A program made the position numbers and the translations under genes. From DATKEG01 sp035544515 (GTDB taxonomy: Bacteria > Acidobacteriota > Vicinamibacteria > Fen-336), in contig DATKEG010000218.1 in NCBI GenBank assembly GCA_035544515.1, positions 1 to 8,704 on the forward strand: a stretch of 8,704 nucleotides of DNA, written 5' to 3'. Every line of letters begins with the position of its first letter. Positions within the stretch are counted from its first letter, which is position 1. The notes beneath the pieces are model-generated. The model was not told the DNA's origin. It was given only the letters and a program-made list of their open reading frames with translations, and did not search any database. Below, piece after piece: positions 1 to 6,818 of the stretch.

Positions 1-32
1 GGGCGCGCCCGGCTTAGTTTCACCGCGTTCCG

Positions 33-38
33 AGGAGG
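33..38 (+). promoter_or_regulatory. Shine-Dalgarno site of the FAH-family gene
   Basis: A perfect AGGAGG lies five bases before the GTG at 44. This decides the start: the GTG opens a typical family N-terminus, while the in-frame ATG at 92 has no comparable purine-rich site and would cut off the first conserved strand. Bases 1-32 hold no recognisable gene. They begin with the palindrome GGGCGCGCCC, and a TAG at 15-17 could be the end of an upstream gene, but this cannot be judged. Confidence 0.75.
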
Positions 39-43
39 CGAGA

Positions 44-907
44 GTGAGACTGGTGCGGGTCGGTGCGCGCGGCGGGGAGCGGCCGGGTCTCATGAAGGCC
101 GATCACCAGGTGCTGGATGTGTCGTCGGTGGTGGACGACTACGACAGCCGGTTCTGGGGCGAGGGAGGGCCGGCGTTCCTGGCCGCCGAGCTGCGGGCCG
201 GCCGTCTCGACCGGCTCCCGGTGCTGGATACGACGTCGACGCGCCTCGGCGCGCCCGTCGCGCGTCCCGGCAAGCTGATCTGCGTGGGGCTCAACTACCG
301 CGACCACGCCGCGGAGACGGGGGCCAAGGTCCCCGAACAGCCGGTGCTCTTCACGAAGGCGGTCACCGCGATCAACGGGCCCAACGACGACATCGTATTG
401 CCGTCCAACTACGCCACGACGGACTGGGAGGTCGAGCTGGCCTTCGTCATCGGGCCGCGCGCGCGGCGCGTGTCGCGCGAGCGGGCGCTCGAGCACGTGG
501 CCGGCTACCTCATCTGCCACGACGTCTCCGAGCGGCAGGCCCAGATCAGCGAGGGGGGCCAGTGGTTCCGGGGCAAGTCCTTCGACACCTACGGCCCGCT
601 CGGGCCCTGGGTGGCCACGCCGGACGAGGTGGGCGACCCGCACGCCCTCGACCTCTCGCTCGACGTCAACGGCGAGCGCATGCAGACGGGGAGCACGAAG
701 ACGCTCATCTTTGGCGTCCCGGCGCTGGTGGAGTTCGTGAGCCGGAACCTGACGCTGGAGCCGGGCGACGTCATCAGCACGGGCACGCCCCCCGGCGTCG
801 GCCACGCACGCAAACCGCCGCGCTACCTGCAGCCGGGCGACGTGGTGGACCTGCGCATCACGAAGCTCGGCGCGCAGCGCGCGAAGGTGGTGCGGGAAGC
901 GGAGTAG
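44..907 (+). CDS. FAH-superfamily hydrolase (2,4-diketo-3-deoxy-L-fuconate hydrolase-like)
   Basis: This 287-residue protein starts at GTG and is a soluble cytoplasmic enzyme of the fumarylacetoacetate hydrolase fold. A short N-terminal domain (about 1-70) precedes the catalytic domain (about 74-285). Visible active-site elements are the NYRDHAAE segment with an H88/E91 dyad, metal ligands E129 and E131 in DWEVEL, D160 in CHDVSE, K178 in RGKSF and the STGTPPGVG loop at 245-253. The E131-D160 and H88-E91 spacings match those I recall for human FAHD1. Known members cleave C-C bonds of 2,4-diketo acids, decarboxylate oxaloacetate or isomerise 2-hydroxyhepta-dienedioate. The C-terminal half, with GSTKTLIFG and GVGHARKPPRYLQPGD, most resembles proteins annotated as 2,4-diketo-3-deoxy-L-fuconate hydrolase or ureidoglycolate lyase. 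The dehydrogenase at 4485-5243 fits the former, giving pyruvate plus a hydroxy acid. The exact substrate is inferred. The gene is convergent with the transporter operon, so it has its own promoter upstream of the window or belongs to another operon. No catalytic residue is missing. Confidence 0.93.
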   Translation: MRLVRVGARGGERPGLMKADHQVLDVSSVVDDYDSRFWGEGGPAFLAAELRAGRLDRLPVLDTTSTRLGAPVARPGKLICVGLNYRDHAAETGAKVPEQPVLFTKAVTAINGPNDDIVLPSNYATTDWEVELAFVIGPRARRVSRERALEHVAGYLICHDVSERQAQISEGGQWFRGKSFDTYGPLGPWVATPDEVGDPHALDLSLDVNGERMQTGSTKTLIFGVPALVEFVSRNLTLEPGDVISTGTPPGVGHARKPPRYLQPGDVVDLRITKLGAQRAKVVREAE

Positions 908-947
908 CCGGCCGTCGCGCGCGGACGCCGGTCCCACCTCGTAGCGC

Positions 948-969
948 GAGCGCGGTCTCCCGCGCGCTC
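948..969. terminator. possible bidirectional hairpin between convergent genes
   Basis: In the 81-nt gap between the convergent FAH and permease genes, GAGCGCG (948-954) can pair perfectly with CGCGCTC (963-969) around an 8-nt loop. Position between two converging stops suits a terminator for either strand. However, neither side has a T-tract, and 7-bp GC palindromes arise easily at this base composition. It could equally be a Rho-dependent end or chance. Confidence 0.3.
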
Positions 970-988
970 CCGCACCCAGGGGAACCGG

Positions 989-1947
<959 letters not shown>

Positions 1948-1948
<1 letters not shown>

Positions 1949-3468
1949 CAGCCGGCGGGCTCCGCCGGCGCCAAAAGCGGCGCCGGGCCGCCGATGGCCG
2001 CTTCCAGCACGGACTCCGGCGTCCACTCGCCCACGGGCCGGGCGGGCGAGAGCCGCCCGCGGCGCATGACGGCGATGCGGTCGCACATCCCGAACAGCTC
2101 GGGCAGGTAGGAGCTGACCATGAGCACGGCGCGGCCCTCCGCGGCCCAGGCCCGGATGGCCTCGTAGATCTGCACCTTGCTGCCCACGTCCACGCCGCGC
2201 GTCGGCTCGTCGAGCAGCATCACCCGCGCGTCCTGGTGTCCGAGCCGCGCCACCGCCACCTTCTGCTGGTTGCCTCCGGAGAGCGTCTTGGTGGGCTGGA
2301 ACGGCGTGCGCGCCTTCACCCGCAGCCGATCCATGGCCGCCCGGGCCTGCCGGCCCTGGGCGGCGAGGCTGAGCCAGCCCGCGCGGGCGCAGGTGGACAT
2401 GCGCGTGAGGGTGATGTTGTCGGCGATGGGCAGCGACAGGGCCAGGCCTTCGCCCTTGCGGTCCTCGCTGAGGTAGCCGAGGCCCTGGGCCAGCCGCGCG
2501 CGCGGCGTGGCGCGGGTCCCCAGCGTCCGACCCGACAGGCGTATCGCGCCGCCCCGGGGCGGGAACAGGCCGAAGAGCGAGCGGACGAGCGCGGTGCGGC
2601 CCGAGCCCATGAGCCCGGCGATGCCCAGCACCTCGCCCTTCCGCACCTCGAAGGACACGTCGTGCAGGGCCGGAGGGTTCGACAGGCCCGCCACGACCAG
2701 GGCGGGCTCGCCCGGAAGGCCGGCGCCGCGGGGGGGAAAGAGGTTCTCGATCGAGCGGCCGACCATGTGCGTGATCAGCTCCTGGTCGGTGACGGCCGCG
2801 AGCGGCCCCGTGGCCACGTGCGCCCCGTCGCGCAGCACCGTGAACCGGTCCGCGACCTGCCGGACCTCCTCCAGGAAGTGGCTGATGTAGACCACGGTCA
2901 GGCCGCGCTCGCGCAGCCGGCGGATGAGCGCGAACAGCCGCTGCACGTCGTCGCCCTGCAGGCTGCTGGTGGGCTCGTCCATGAGCACCACGCGCGCCTC
3001 GGCGGCGATGGCCCGGCAGATCTCCACCACCTGGCGCGCGGCCAGGGACAGGTCGGCCACGCGCGCCTCGGGCCGGATCTCCGGCCGGTCGAACTCGCGC
3101 AGCACCTCCAGCGCGCGGCGCTTCGCCGCGGCGGGATCGACCCACCCGTGCCGCGCCGGCTCGCGGCCCATGAGGATGTTCTCGGCCACCGTCAGGTGAG
3201 GGAAGAGCGACAGCTCCTGGTGGATGAGCGCGATGCCTTCCGCCCGCGCGTCGCGCGGCGACGACGGCCGATACGGGCGTCCCTCCACGTCCATCTCGCC
3301 CCCGTCCGGCGGGAACTCCCCGGCCACGATCGCGAGCAGCGTGCTCTTGCCCGCGCCGTTCTCCCCGATGAGCGCGTGCACCTCGCCGGGGACGAACTCG
3401 AGGTCCACGCCGTCGAGGGCGACGGTGGCCCCGAACCGCTTGCGGATCCCGCGCAGGCGCAGCGCCAC
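1948..3468 (-). CDS. RbsA-type sugar ABC transporter ATP-binding protein (double ATPase)
   Basis: This 506-residue cytoplasmic protein has two fused ABC ATPase domains, as in RbsA, MglA and XylG. Domain 1 has Walker A GENGAGKS (35-42), Q-loop Q84 in LIHQELSLF, a modified signature LSLAARQ (140-146), Walker B VVLMDEPT (160-167) and switch H197. Domain 2 has a degenerate P-loop GLMGSGRT (285-292) with Arg in place of the P-loop Lys, the SEDRKGEG motif (334-341), a canonical LSGGNQQ signature (396-402), Walker B VMLLDEPT (416-423) and VSSYLPEL without the switch His. This asymmetry, with one degenerate nucleotide site, is normal for the family and not a defect. The GTG start is one base after the binding-protein stop and puts the first beta strand (LRLRGIRKRFGA) where the family has it. 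There is no good Shine-Dalgarno of its own, so expression probably depends on ribosomes finishing the preceding gene. It energises the permease encoded next in the operon. Confidence 0.96.
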
Positions 3469-3469
3469 C

Positions 3470-4474
3470 TCAGTGGGCGGCCTGGGGGGGGTTGAGCAGC
3501 TCCTGCGAGCGCGGGTCGTCGAGATTATCGGGGGTGACGAGCGCGACGCCGGTGTCGACCACCTTCGGCACCTGTTTGCCCTCGAGGTGCTCGACCATGG
3601 TCTTGACGGCCAGATAACCCATGTTGAACGGGTTCTGCAGCACGGTCCCGTGCATCTGCCCCTTGCGCATGGCCTCCACGAAGACGGGGCTGGCGTCGAA
3701 GCCGACGAACGACAGCTTGCCCGCGAGGCCCGCGTCCTGCAGGGCCAGGAGCATCCCCATGCTGGACGACTCGTTGGGCGTGAAGATGCCCTGCACCTGC
3801 GTGCCGAACCGGTTGAGCAGGTTCTCGGAGGCGCGCTTGGCGGTGTCCCGGGTGGGCCCCGAGTACTGGTCGGACGAGACGAGCTGCACCCCGGGGTGGG
3901 CCGAGGCGAGCTTGGTCTCGAACCCGGCCTGCCGCTCGTCCGTGCTCGCGGAGCCTTCCTGGTAGCGCAGCAGCAGCGCCTTGCCCTTGCCGCCCATCAG
4001 CGAGCCGAGCCGCTCCGCGGCCAGCTCCCCCCCCTTGAAGTTGTCCGTGGCGACATAGCTCACGATGTCCTCGGACTTCAGCCCGGAGTCGAAGATGACC
4101 GTGGGGATGTCGAGCCGGCGGGCCTCCTCCACGGGCCGGACGAGCGCGCTCGCGTCGAGGGGCGCGAGCACGATGCCGTCCACACCCTGGCTCGTGAACG
4201 ACTCCACCACCTGCACCTGCTGCTCGCGGTCGTCCTCGCGCAGCGGTCCCTTCCAGAGGATCTCCACGGCGCGGCCGTCCCGGCTGAGCTCGCCCGCGGC
4301 CTTCTGCGCGCCGGCGTGGATGCTCTTCCAGAACTCGTGCGTGGTGCCCTTCGGGATCACCGCGATGGTGAGCTTCCGGCCGGCCGGCGCCGCCGGCTCC
4401 GAGCCACCGCCACAGCCGATCGCCAGGACCGCCCACAACCCCACCGCCACCGACCGCCGCGCCGTACCCCGCAT
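3470..4474 (-). CDS. RbsB-type sugar-binding lipoprotein (Peripla_BP_4)
   Basis: This 334-residue protein is the extracytoplasmic sugar receptor of the importer. Residues 1-20 form a lipoprotein signal peptide with an Arg-containing start, a short hydrophobic core and lipobox LAIGC, with C21 to be lipidated. A Gly/Ala/Pro-rich linker follows, and the two-lobed binding domain starts near K34 (KLTIAVIPKG). Residues at positions that bind sugar in RbsB relatives are F48/W49, R181 in TDERQAGF, N234 in TPNESSS, D260 in VGFDASP and Q280 in VLQNPFNMGY. The motif DAS and the QNPFNMGYLA segment are classic for ribose/allose-type receptors, but the specificity cannot be read off. The start chosen is the ATG that begins the signal peptide; a GTG directly before it would add one residue only. 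The gene lies between the SDR and its ATPase. Eight consecutive C's near the 3' end encode part of NPPQ, four codons before the stop. Confidence 0.95.
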   Translation of the reverse strand: MRGTARRSVAVGLWAVLAIGCGGGSEPAAPAGRKLTIAVIPKGTTHEFWKSIHAGAQKAAGELSRDGRAVEILWKGPLREDDREQQVQVVESFTSQGVDGIVLAPLDASALVRPVEEARRLDIPTVIFDSGLKSEDIVSYVATDNFKGGELAAERLGSLMGGKGKALLLRYQEGSASTDERQAGFETKLASAHPGVQLVSSDQYSGPTRDTAKRASENLLNRFGTQVQGIFTPNESSSMGMLLALQDAGLAGKLSFVGFDASPVFVEAMRKGQMHGTVLQNPFNMGYLAVKTMVEHLEGKQVPKVVDTGVALVTPDNLDDPRSQELLNPPQAAH

Positions 4475-4477
4475 CAC

Positions 4478-4484
4478 TCCTCCC
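4478..4484 (-). promoter_or_regulatory. Shine-Dalgarno site of the RbsB-type gene
   Basis: GGGAGGA on the minus strand fills most of the 10-nt gap between the SDR stop and the ATG at 4474, with four bases from GGAGG to the ATG. It is the strongest ribosome site in the operon. This would fit the usual need for more binding protein than ATPase or permease, both of which lack clear sites of their own. Confidence 0.7.
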
Positions 4485-5243
4485 TCAGGCGGTGAACCCG
4501 CCGTCGACCAGCATCGCCGTGCCCGTCGTGAAGCTCGACTCGTCGGAGGCCAGGAAGAGGATGGCCGCGGCCATCTCCTCCGCACGCCCCAGCCGGCCCA
4601 TGGGCTGCCGCGCCACGAGCGCGGCTCGCGCCGCCGGTGGGTCCGCCGCCTGGTCGAGCAGCCGCCCCACCCAGGGCGTGTCCACGGTGCCGGGGCATAT
4701 GCAGTTCACCCGCACGCCGTCCCTGACGTGGTCGAGGGCCATCGCGCGCGTGAGGCCGACGATGGCGTGCTTCGACGCGGTGTAGGCGGCGCGCTCCGGG
4801 ATGCCGCGCACGCCCGCGATCGACGCGGTGTTGACGATGACGCCCGCCTTCCTCGCGATCATGGACGGCAGCGCCGCTTTCGAGAGCAGGAACGTGCCCC
4901 TGACGTTGACGTCCATCACCTTCTGGAACGTCGCCTCGTCCGTCTCGAGCACCGTGCCCACCGCGCCGATCCCGGCGTTGTTGACCAGGATGTCGAGCGC
5001 GCCGAGCTGCGCGAGGGTCTGCGCGACCAGGCGGCGGCAGTCGGTGTCCTGCGAGACGTCGGCGGTGAGGGCGATCGCCCGCCCGCCTGCCTTCCGGACC
5101 CGCTCGGCGGTGGCGGCGGCGGCCGTCTCGGAGAGGTCGGCGGCGGCCACCGCGGCGCCCTCGGCCCCGAAGCGCACGGCGGCCGCTTCGCCGATGCCGG
5201 AGCCGGCGCCGGTCACGAGCGCCACGCGGCCGGCGAACCTCAC
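4485..5243 (-). CDS. SDR-family NAD(P)-dependent oxidoreductase (2-keto-3-deoxy-L-fuconate dehydrogenase-like)
   Basis: This is a 252-residue classical short-chain dehydrogenase, soluble and probably tetrameric. The Rossmann cofactor motif is TGAGSGIG (11-18). D36 at the end of the second strand points to NAD rather than NADP. NNAG is at 88-91, the catalytic Ser is S141 in NTASIAG, and Y154/K158 lie in YTASK. The C-terminal half carries NCICPGTVDTPW (180-191) and ARQPMGRLGRAEEMA (211-225), which I associate with 2-keto-3-deoxy-L-fuconate dehydrogenases and related sugar-acid SDRs. The reaction would be oxidation of a C4 hydroxyl to a 2,4-diketo acid, the substrate type of the FAH enzyme at 44-907. 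The GTG start overlaps the previous gene's TGA (GTGA), and MRFAGRVALVTG is a standard SDR beginning. The open frame continues far upstream, but that part is the previous gene read in another frame. SDR membership is firm; substrate is inferred from motif memory and context. Confidence 0.93.
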   Translation of the reverse strand: MRFAGRVALVTGAGSGIGEAAAVRFGAEGAAVAAADLSETAAAATAERVRKAGGRAIALTADVSQDTDCRRLVAQTLAQLGALDILVNNAGIGAVGTVLETDEATFQKVMDVNVRGTFLLSKAALPSMIARKAGVIVNTASIAGVRGIPERAAYTASKHAIVGLTRAMALDHVRDGVRVNCICPGTVDTPWVGRLLDQAADPPAARAALVARQPMGRLGRAEEMAAAILFLASDESSFTTGTAMLVDGGFTA

Positions 5244-6472
5244 GCGGCGTCTCCCGCCACCACGCTCGCGATCCGGCCGGCCGCCTCCCGCACCGCGGCC
5301 GGGGGCGAGAGCTGCCCGGTGATCGCCTTCTGCAGCGAACGCCAGATCGCGTCCTCGCAGGCGGGATAGGCCGCGAAGCGCGGCGGGATGATCAGGGCCT
5401 CCGCCATCGTCCGGGCCAGGAGCTCCCAGCGGTGCGACTCGGAGGCGTCGGCCGACACCTCGCGCCGCACGGCCTCGAGCGCGCTCCGGCGGACGGGCAC
5501 GGCGCCGCGGCGCGCCTCGCCGACCTGCGCCTCGTGGGAGGTGAAGAACCGGAGCAGGGCCAGGCCACCGTCGCGGTTGCGGGCCCCGCGCGCGATCGCG
5601 AACGAATGGCAGCCGGCGTAGGCGGCGCGGCGTCCCGTGAACCCGGCCGGCAGCAGCGCGACGCCGACCTTGCCGGCCACGGCGCACGTCCGCGGGTCAC
5701 CGTACAGGTAGTGGCCGCCCGGCCAGTCGCAGACCATCGCCGCCTCGCCACGGCGGAAGGCCGCCGAGACCTCGTCGTAGTGCCATTCCGGCAGCGGCGA
5801 AGGCGTCACGTGACGGCGGTGGTGCAGCTCGGCCAGCCGGTCGGCCGCCCACACGCCGGCGGGCGAGTCGAACGCCGGCGCGAGGTCGCTCGTGAACAGC
5901 TCGCCGCCCGCGCTCACCAGCAGCTCGTAGAACGTGCCGAACAGGCCCGAGTCGCGCCCGGGGAAGAGGAAGCCGTGACAGCGCGGGCCGGTGAGGAAAA
6001 CGGCGACCTCGAGGAGGTCGTCCCAGGTCTCGGGGACGTCCAGTGGCCGGCGGTGATGCCGCTGGAACGTCTCGCGCGTGTCGCGCTCCTCGAACAGGTC
6101 ACGCCGGTAGTACAGCAGCCGCATGTCGAGGTTGCGGGGGACCTGCATCCAGCGGCCGTCCAATCGCGACAGCTCGGCCGGTCCGGGCAGGAGGTCGTCC
6201 ACGAGCGCCCGCTCGAGCCGCTCGTCGAGCGGCTCGAGCCACGCGGCCTGCGAGGGGGCGTATTTGGTGTGCGTGGAGAGGACGTCGATATCGGGATCTC
6301 CGGCGGAGAACTCGCGCTTGACCCAGGCGTTCAGCTCGGGATGGGGCAGGCGCACCACCACCTCCACGCGCAGGCCGGTCTCCCGCTCGAACGCGGGGAT
6401 GGCCGCGTAGAGGCCGTCGTACATCGGCCCGCCCACGAGGACGGCCCGCACCGTCTTCTCTCGCAGGGTCAT
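5240..6472 (-). CDS. family-1-type extracellular solute-binding protein without visible signal peptide
   Basis: This 410-residue protein resembles SBP_bac_1 sugar-binding proteins (MalE/UgpB type). It has an opening strand VRAVLVGGPMYDGLYAAIPAFERETG, a typical IDVLSTHTKYAPS segment (62-74), RWMQVPRNLDMRLLYYRRDLFEE (107-129), PETWDDLLEVA (147-157), GFLFPGRDS, a FRRGEAAMVCDWPGG segment (239-253) and a C-terminal SHEAQVGEARRGAVPVRRSALE (312-333). Unusually, the ATG at 6472 leads straight into the first beta strand. Residues 1-10 are charged, with no hydrophobic core, no lipobox and no twin-Arg motif. The in-frame sequence upstream (peptide like ARVWSIFPATRDTLE) offers none either and soon runs into the DNA repeat. 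Shine-Dalgarno support is weak (GGAA touching the ATG; an in-frame TTG is two codons earlier). It is the first gene of the operon, yet no MalF/MalG-type permeases are nearby; the permease here belongs to another transporter class. It may be a cytoplasmic sensor or scavenger, or its partners lie elsewhere. The domain call is good; the role is unknown. Confidence 0.85.
   Translation of the reverse strand: MTLREKTVRAVLVGGPMYDGLYAAIPAFERETGLRVEVVVRLPHPELNAWVKREFSAGDPDIDVLSTHTKYAPSQAAWLEPLDERLERALVDDLLPGPAELSRLDGRWMQVPRNLDMRLLYYRRDLFEERDTRETFQRHHRRPLDVPETWDDLLEVAVFLTGPRCHGFLFPGRDSGLFGTFYELLVSAGGELFTSDLAPAFDSPAGVWAADRLAELHHRRHVTPSPLPEWHYDEVSAAFRRGEAAMVCDWPGGHYLYGDPRTCAVAGKVGVALLPAGFTGRRAAYAGCHSFAIARGARNRDGGLALLRFFTSHEAQVGEARRGAVPVRRSALEAVRREVSADASESHRWELLARTMAEALIIPPRFAAYPACEDAIWRSLQKAITGQLSPPAAVREAAGRIASVVAGDAA
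5251..5255 (-). promoter_or_regulatory. Shine-Dalgarno site supporting the SDR GTG start
   Basis: GGGAG lies inside the 3' end of the preceding gene, seven bases before the GTG at 5243. This ideal spacing, together with the GTGA stop-start overlap, supports the short 252-residue SDR over longer readings. Confidence 0.55.
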
Positions 6473-6482
6473 TTCCAATGTG

Positions 6483-6497
6483 TCCCGCGTCGCGGGA
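6483..6497. promoter_or_regulatory. 15-bp palindrome upstream of the operon (operator or leader hairpin)
   Basis: TCCCGCGTCGCGGGA is a perfect palindrome with 7-bp arms and one central base. It ends 10 bases before the operon's first ATG, and an A5 run (T5 on the minus strand) abuts it. The position suits a repressor operator or a ribosome-site-masking leader hairpin. It is not a terminator, because on the minus strand the T-run precedes the stem. No regulator gene in the window points to a binding protein. Confidence 0.4.
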
Positions 6498-6536
6498 AAA
6501 ATGCTCCACACTCGCGCCGGCGCAGGGAACGCCGGG

Positions 6537-6542
6537 ATCGTA
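6537..6542 (-). promoter_or_regulatory. possible -10 box of the transporter operon
   Basis: TACGAT on the minus strand is the best -10-like hexamer in the AT-poor leader, about 64 bases before the ATG at 6472. It would place the palindrome at 6483-6497 inside the transcript leader. No TTGACA-like -35 is visible; that position falls within the tandem repeat. The call rests on one loose hexamer. Confidence 0.25.
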
Positions 6543-6586
6543 GCACGGGATGCGCCGCGCTCCGCTCCGCCTCTTACCTCATCGAA

Positions 6587-6619
6587 CGCATCCCGCCGGG
6601 GTGAACCCAGCGGGATGCG
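6587..6619. repeat. hairpin in repeat unit 1
   Basis: A 10-bp perfect stem CGCATCCCGC/GCGGGATGCG continues past one C-A mismatch into a GGG/CCC stem closed by the five-base loop GTGAA. In total 13 pairs form over 33 bases. It has no T-tract on either side, so it looks like a REP-type palindrome or RNA structure rather than an intrinsic terminator. Confidence 0.75.
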
Positions 6620-6697
6620 GCCGAGGAAAGGCTCCGCTGCGCGCGGCGAACGCACAGGGATGCGCCGCGCTCCGCTCCGCCCTCTTACCTCATCGAA

Positions 6698-6729
6698 CGC
6701 ATCCGCCGGGGTGAACCCGGCGGGATGCG
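6698..6729. repeat. hairpin in repeat unit 2
   Basis: The counterpart of the unit 1 hairpin has CGCATCC then GCCGGG pairing with CCCGGC then GGATGCG, with one G bulged and the same GTGAA loop. Compared with unit 1, the C-A mismatch has become a C-G pair (A6609 to G6719) and one C of the left arm is lost. The 13-pair fold is kept despite both changes. Confidence 0.75.
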
Positions 6730-6799
6730 GCCCAGGAAAGGCTCCGCTGCGCGCGGCGAACGCACAGGGATGCGCCGCGCTCCGCTCCGCGCCATCCGT

Positions 6800-6805
6800 T
6801 AGAAT
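6800..6805 (+). promoter_or_regulatory. possible -10 box of the lipoprotein gene
   Basis: TAGAAT sits 13 bases before the ATG at 6819, in the only AT-containing patch just after the tandem repeat. A start six to eight bases downstream would leave a leader of only about six to eight bases, matching the absence of any Shine-Dalgarno. No clear -35 is seen; its expected position lies in the last partial repeat. Confidence 0.4.
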
Positions 6806-6818
6806 CGGCTCGCCCCAC

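Larger units (their letters stand above)
6547..6790. repeat. 110-bp tandem repeat, 2.2 copies, in the divergent intergenic region
   Basis: The stretch is two full units (6547-6656 and 6657-6766) plus a 24-base third start (6767-6790). The period is exactly 110 bases, because a one-base insertion after CTCCGC and a one-base loss in the CATCCC run cancel. Otherwise only two substitutions separate the full units (A6609/G6719 and G6623/C6733). Each unit holds the large hairpin annotated separately. A second inverted repeat, GCGCGGCG/CGCCGCGC, spans each unit boundary (6641-6648 with 6663-6670; 6751-6758 with 6773-6780). It fills most of the 346 bases between the two divergent genes. Frames stay open through it on the minus strand, but 110 is not a multiple of three and no sensible protein results, so it is treated as non-coding. 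The near identity implies recent duplication or homogenisation. Confidence 0.9.

Noticed and set aside
2236..3495. Plus-strand open frame of 419 codons across the ATPase gene, and a similar one at 3224-4495
   Set aside because: Both are antisense shadows of the strongly identified ATPase and binding-protein genes, with Arg/Ala/His-rich compositions and no domain pattern.
4474..4585. N-terminal extension of the RbsB-type protein to an upstream ATG at 4585
   Set aside because: The extension is Arg/Ser-rich, overlaps the SDR gene and would bury the lipoprotein signal peptide. The ATG at 4474 has a strong Shine-Dalgarno and a proper signal sequence.
6514..6523. GCGCCGGCGC palindrome in the operon leader
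   Set aside because: Ten-base GC-only palindromes are expected by chance at this composition, and nothing about its position singles it out.
6547..6790. CRISPR array reading of the repeat region
   Set aside because: The whole 110-bp unit repeats, including what would be spacers; there are no short direct repeats separated by unique spacers and no cas genes.
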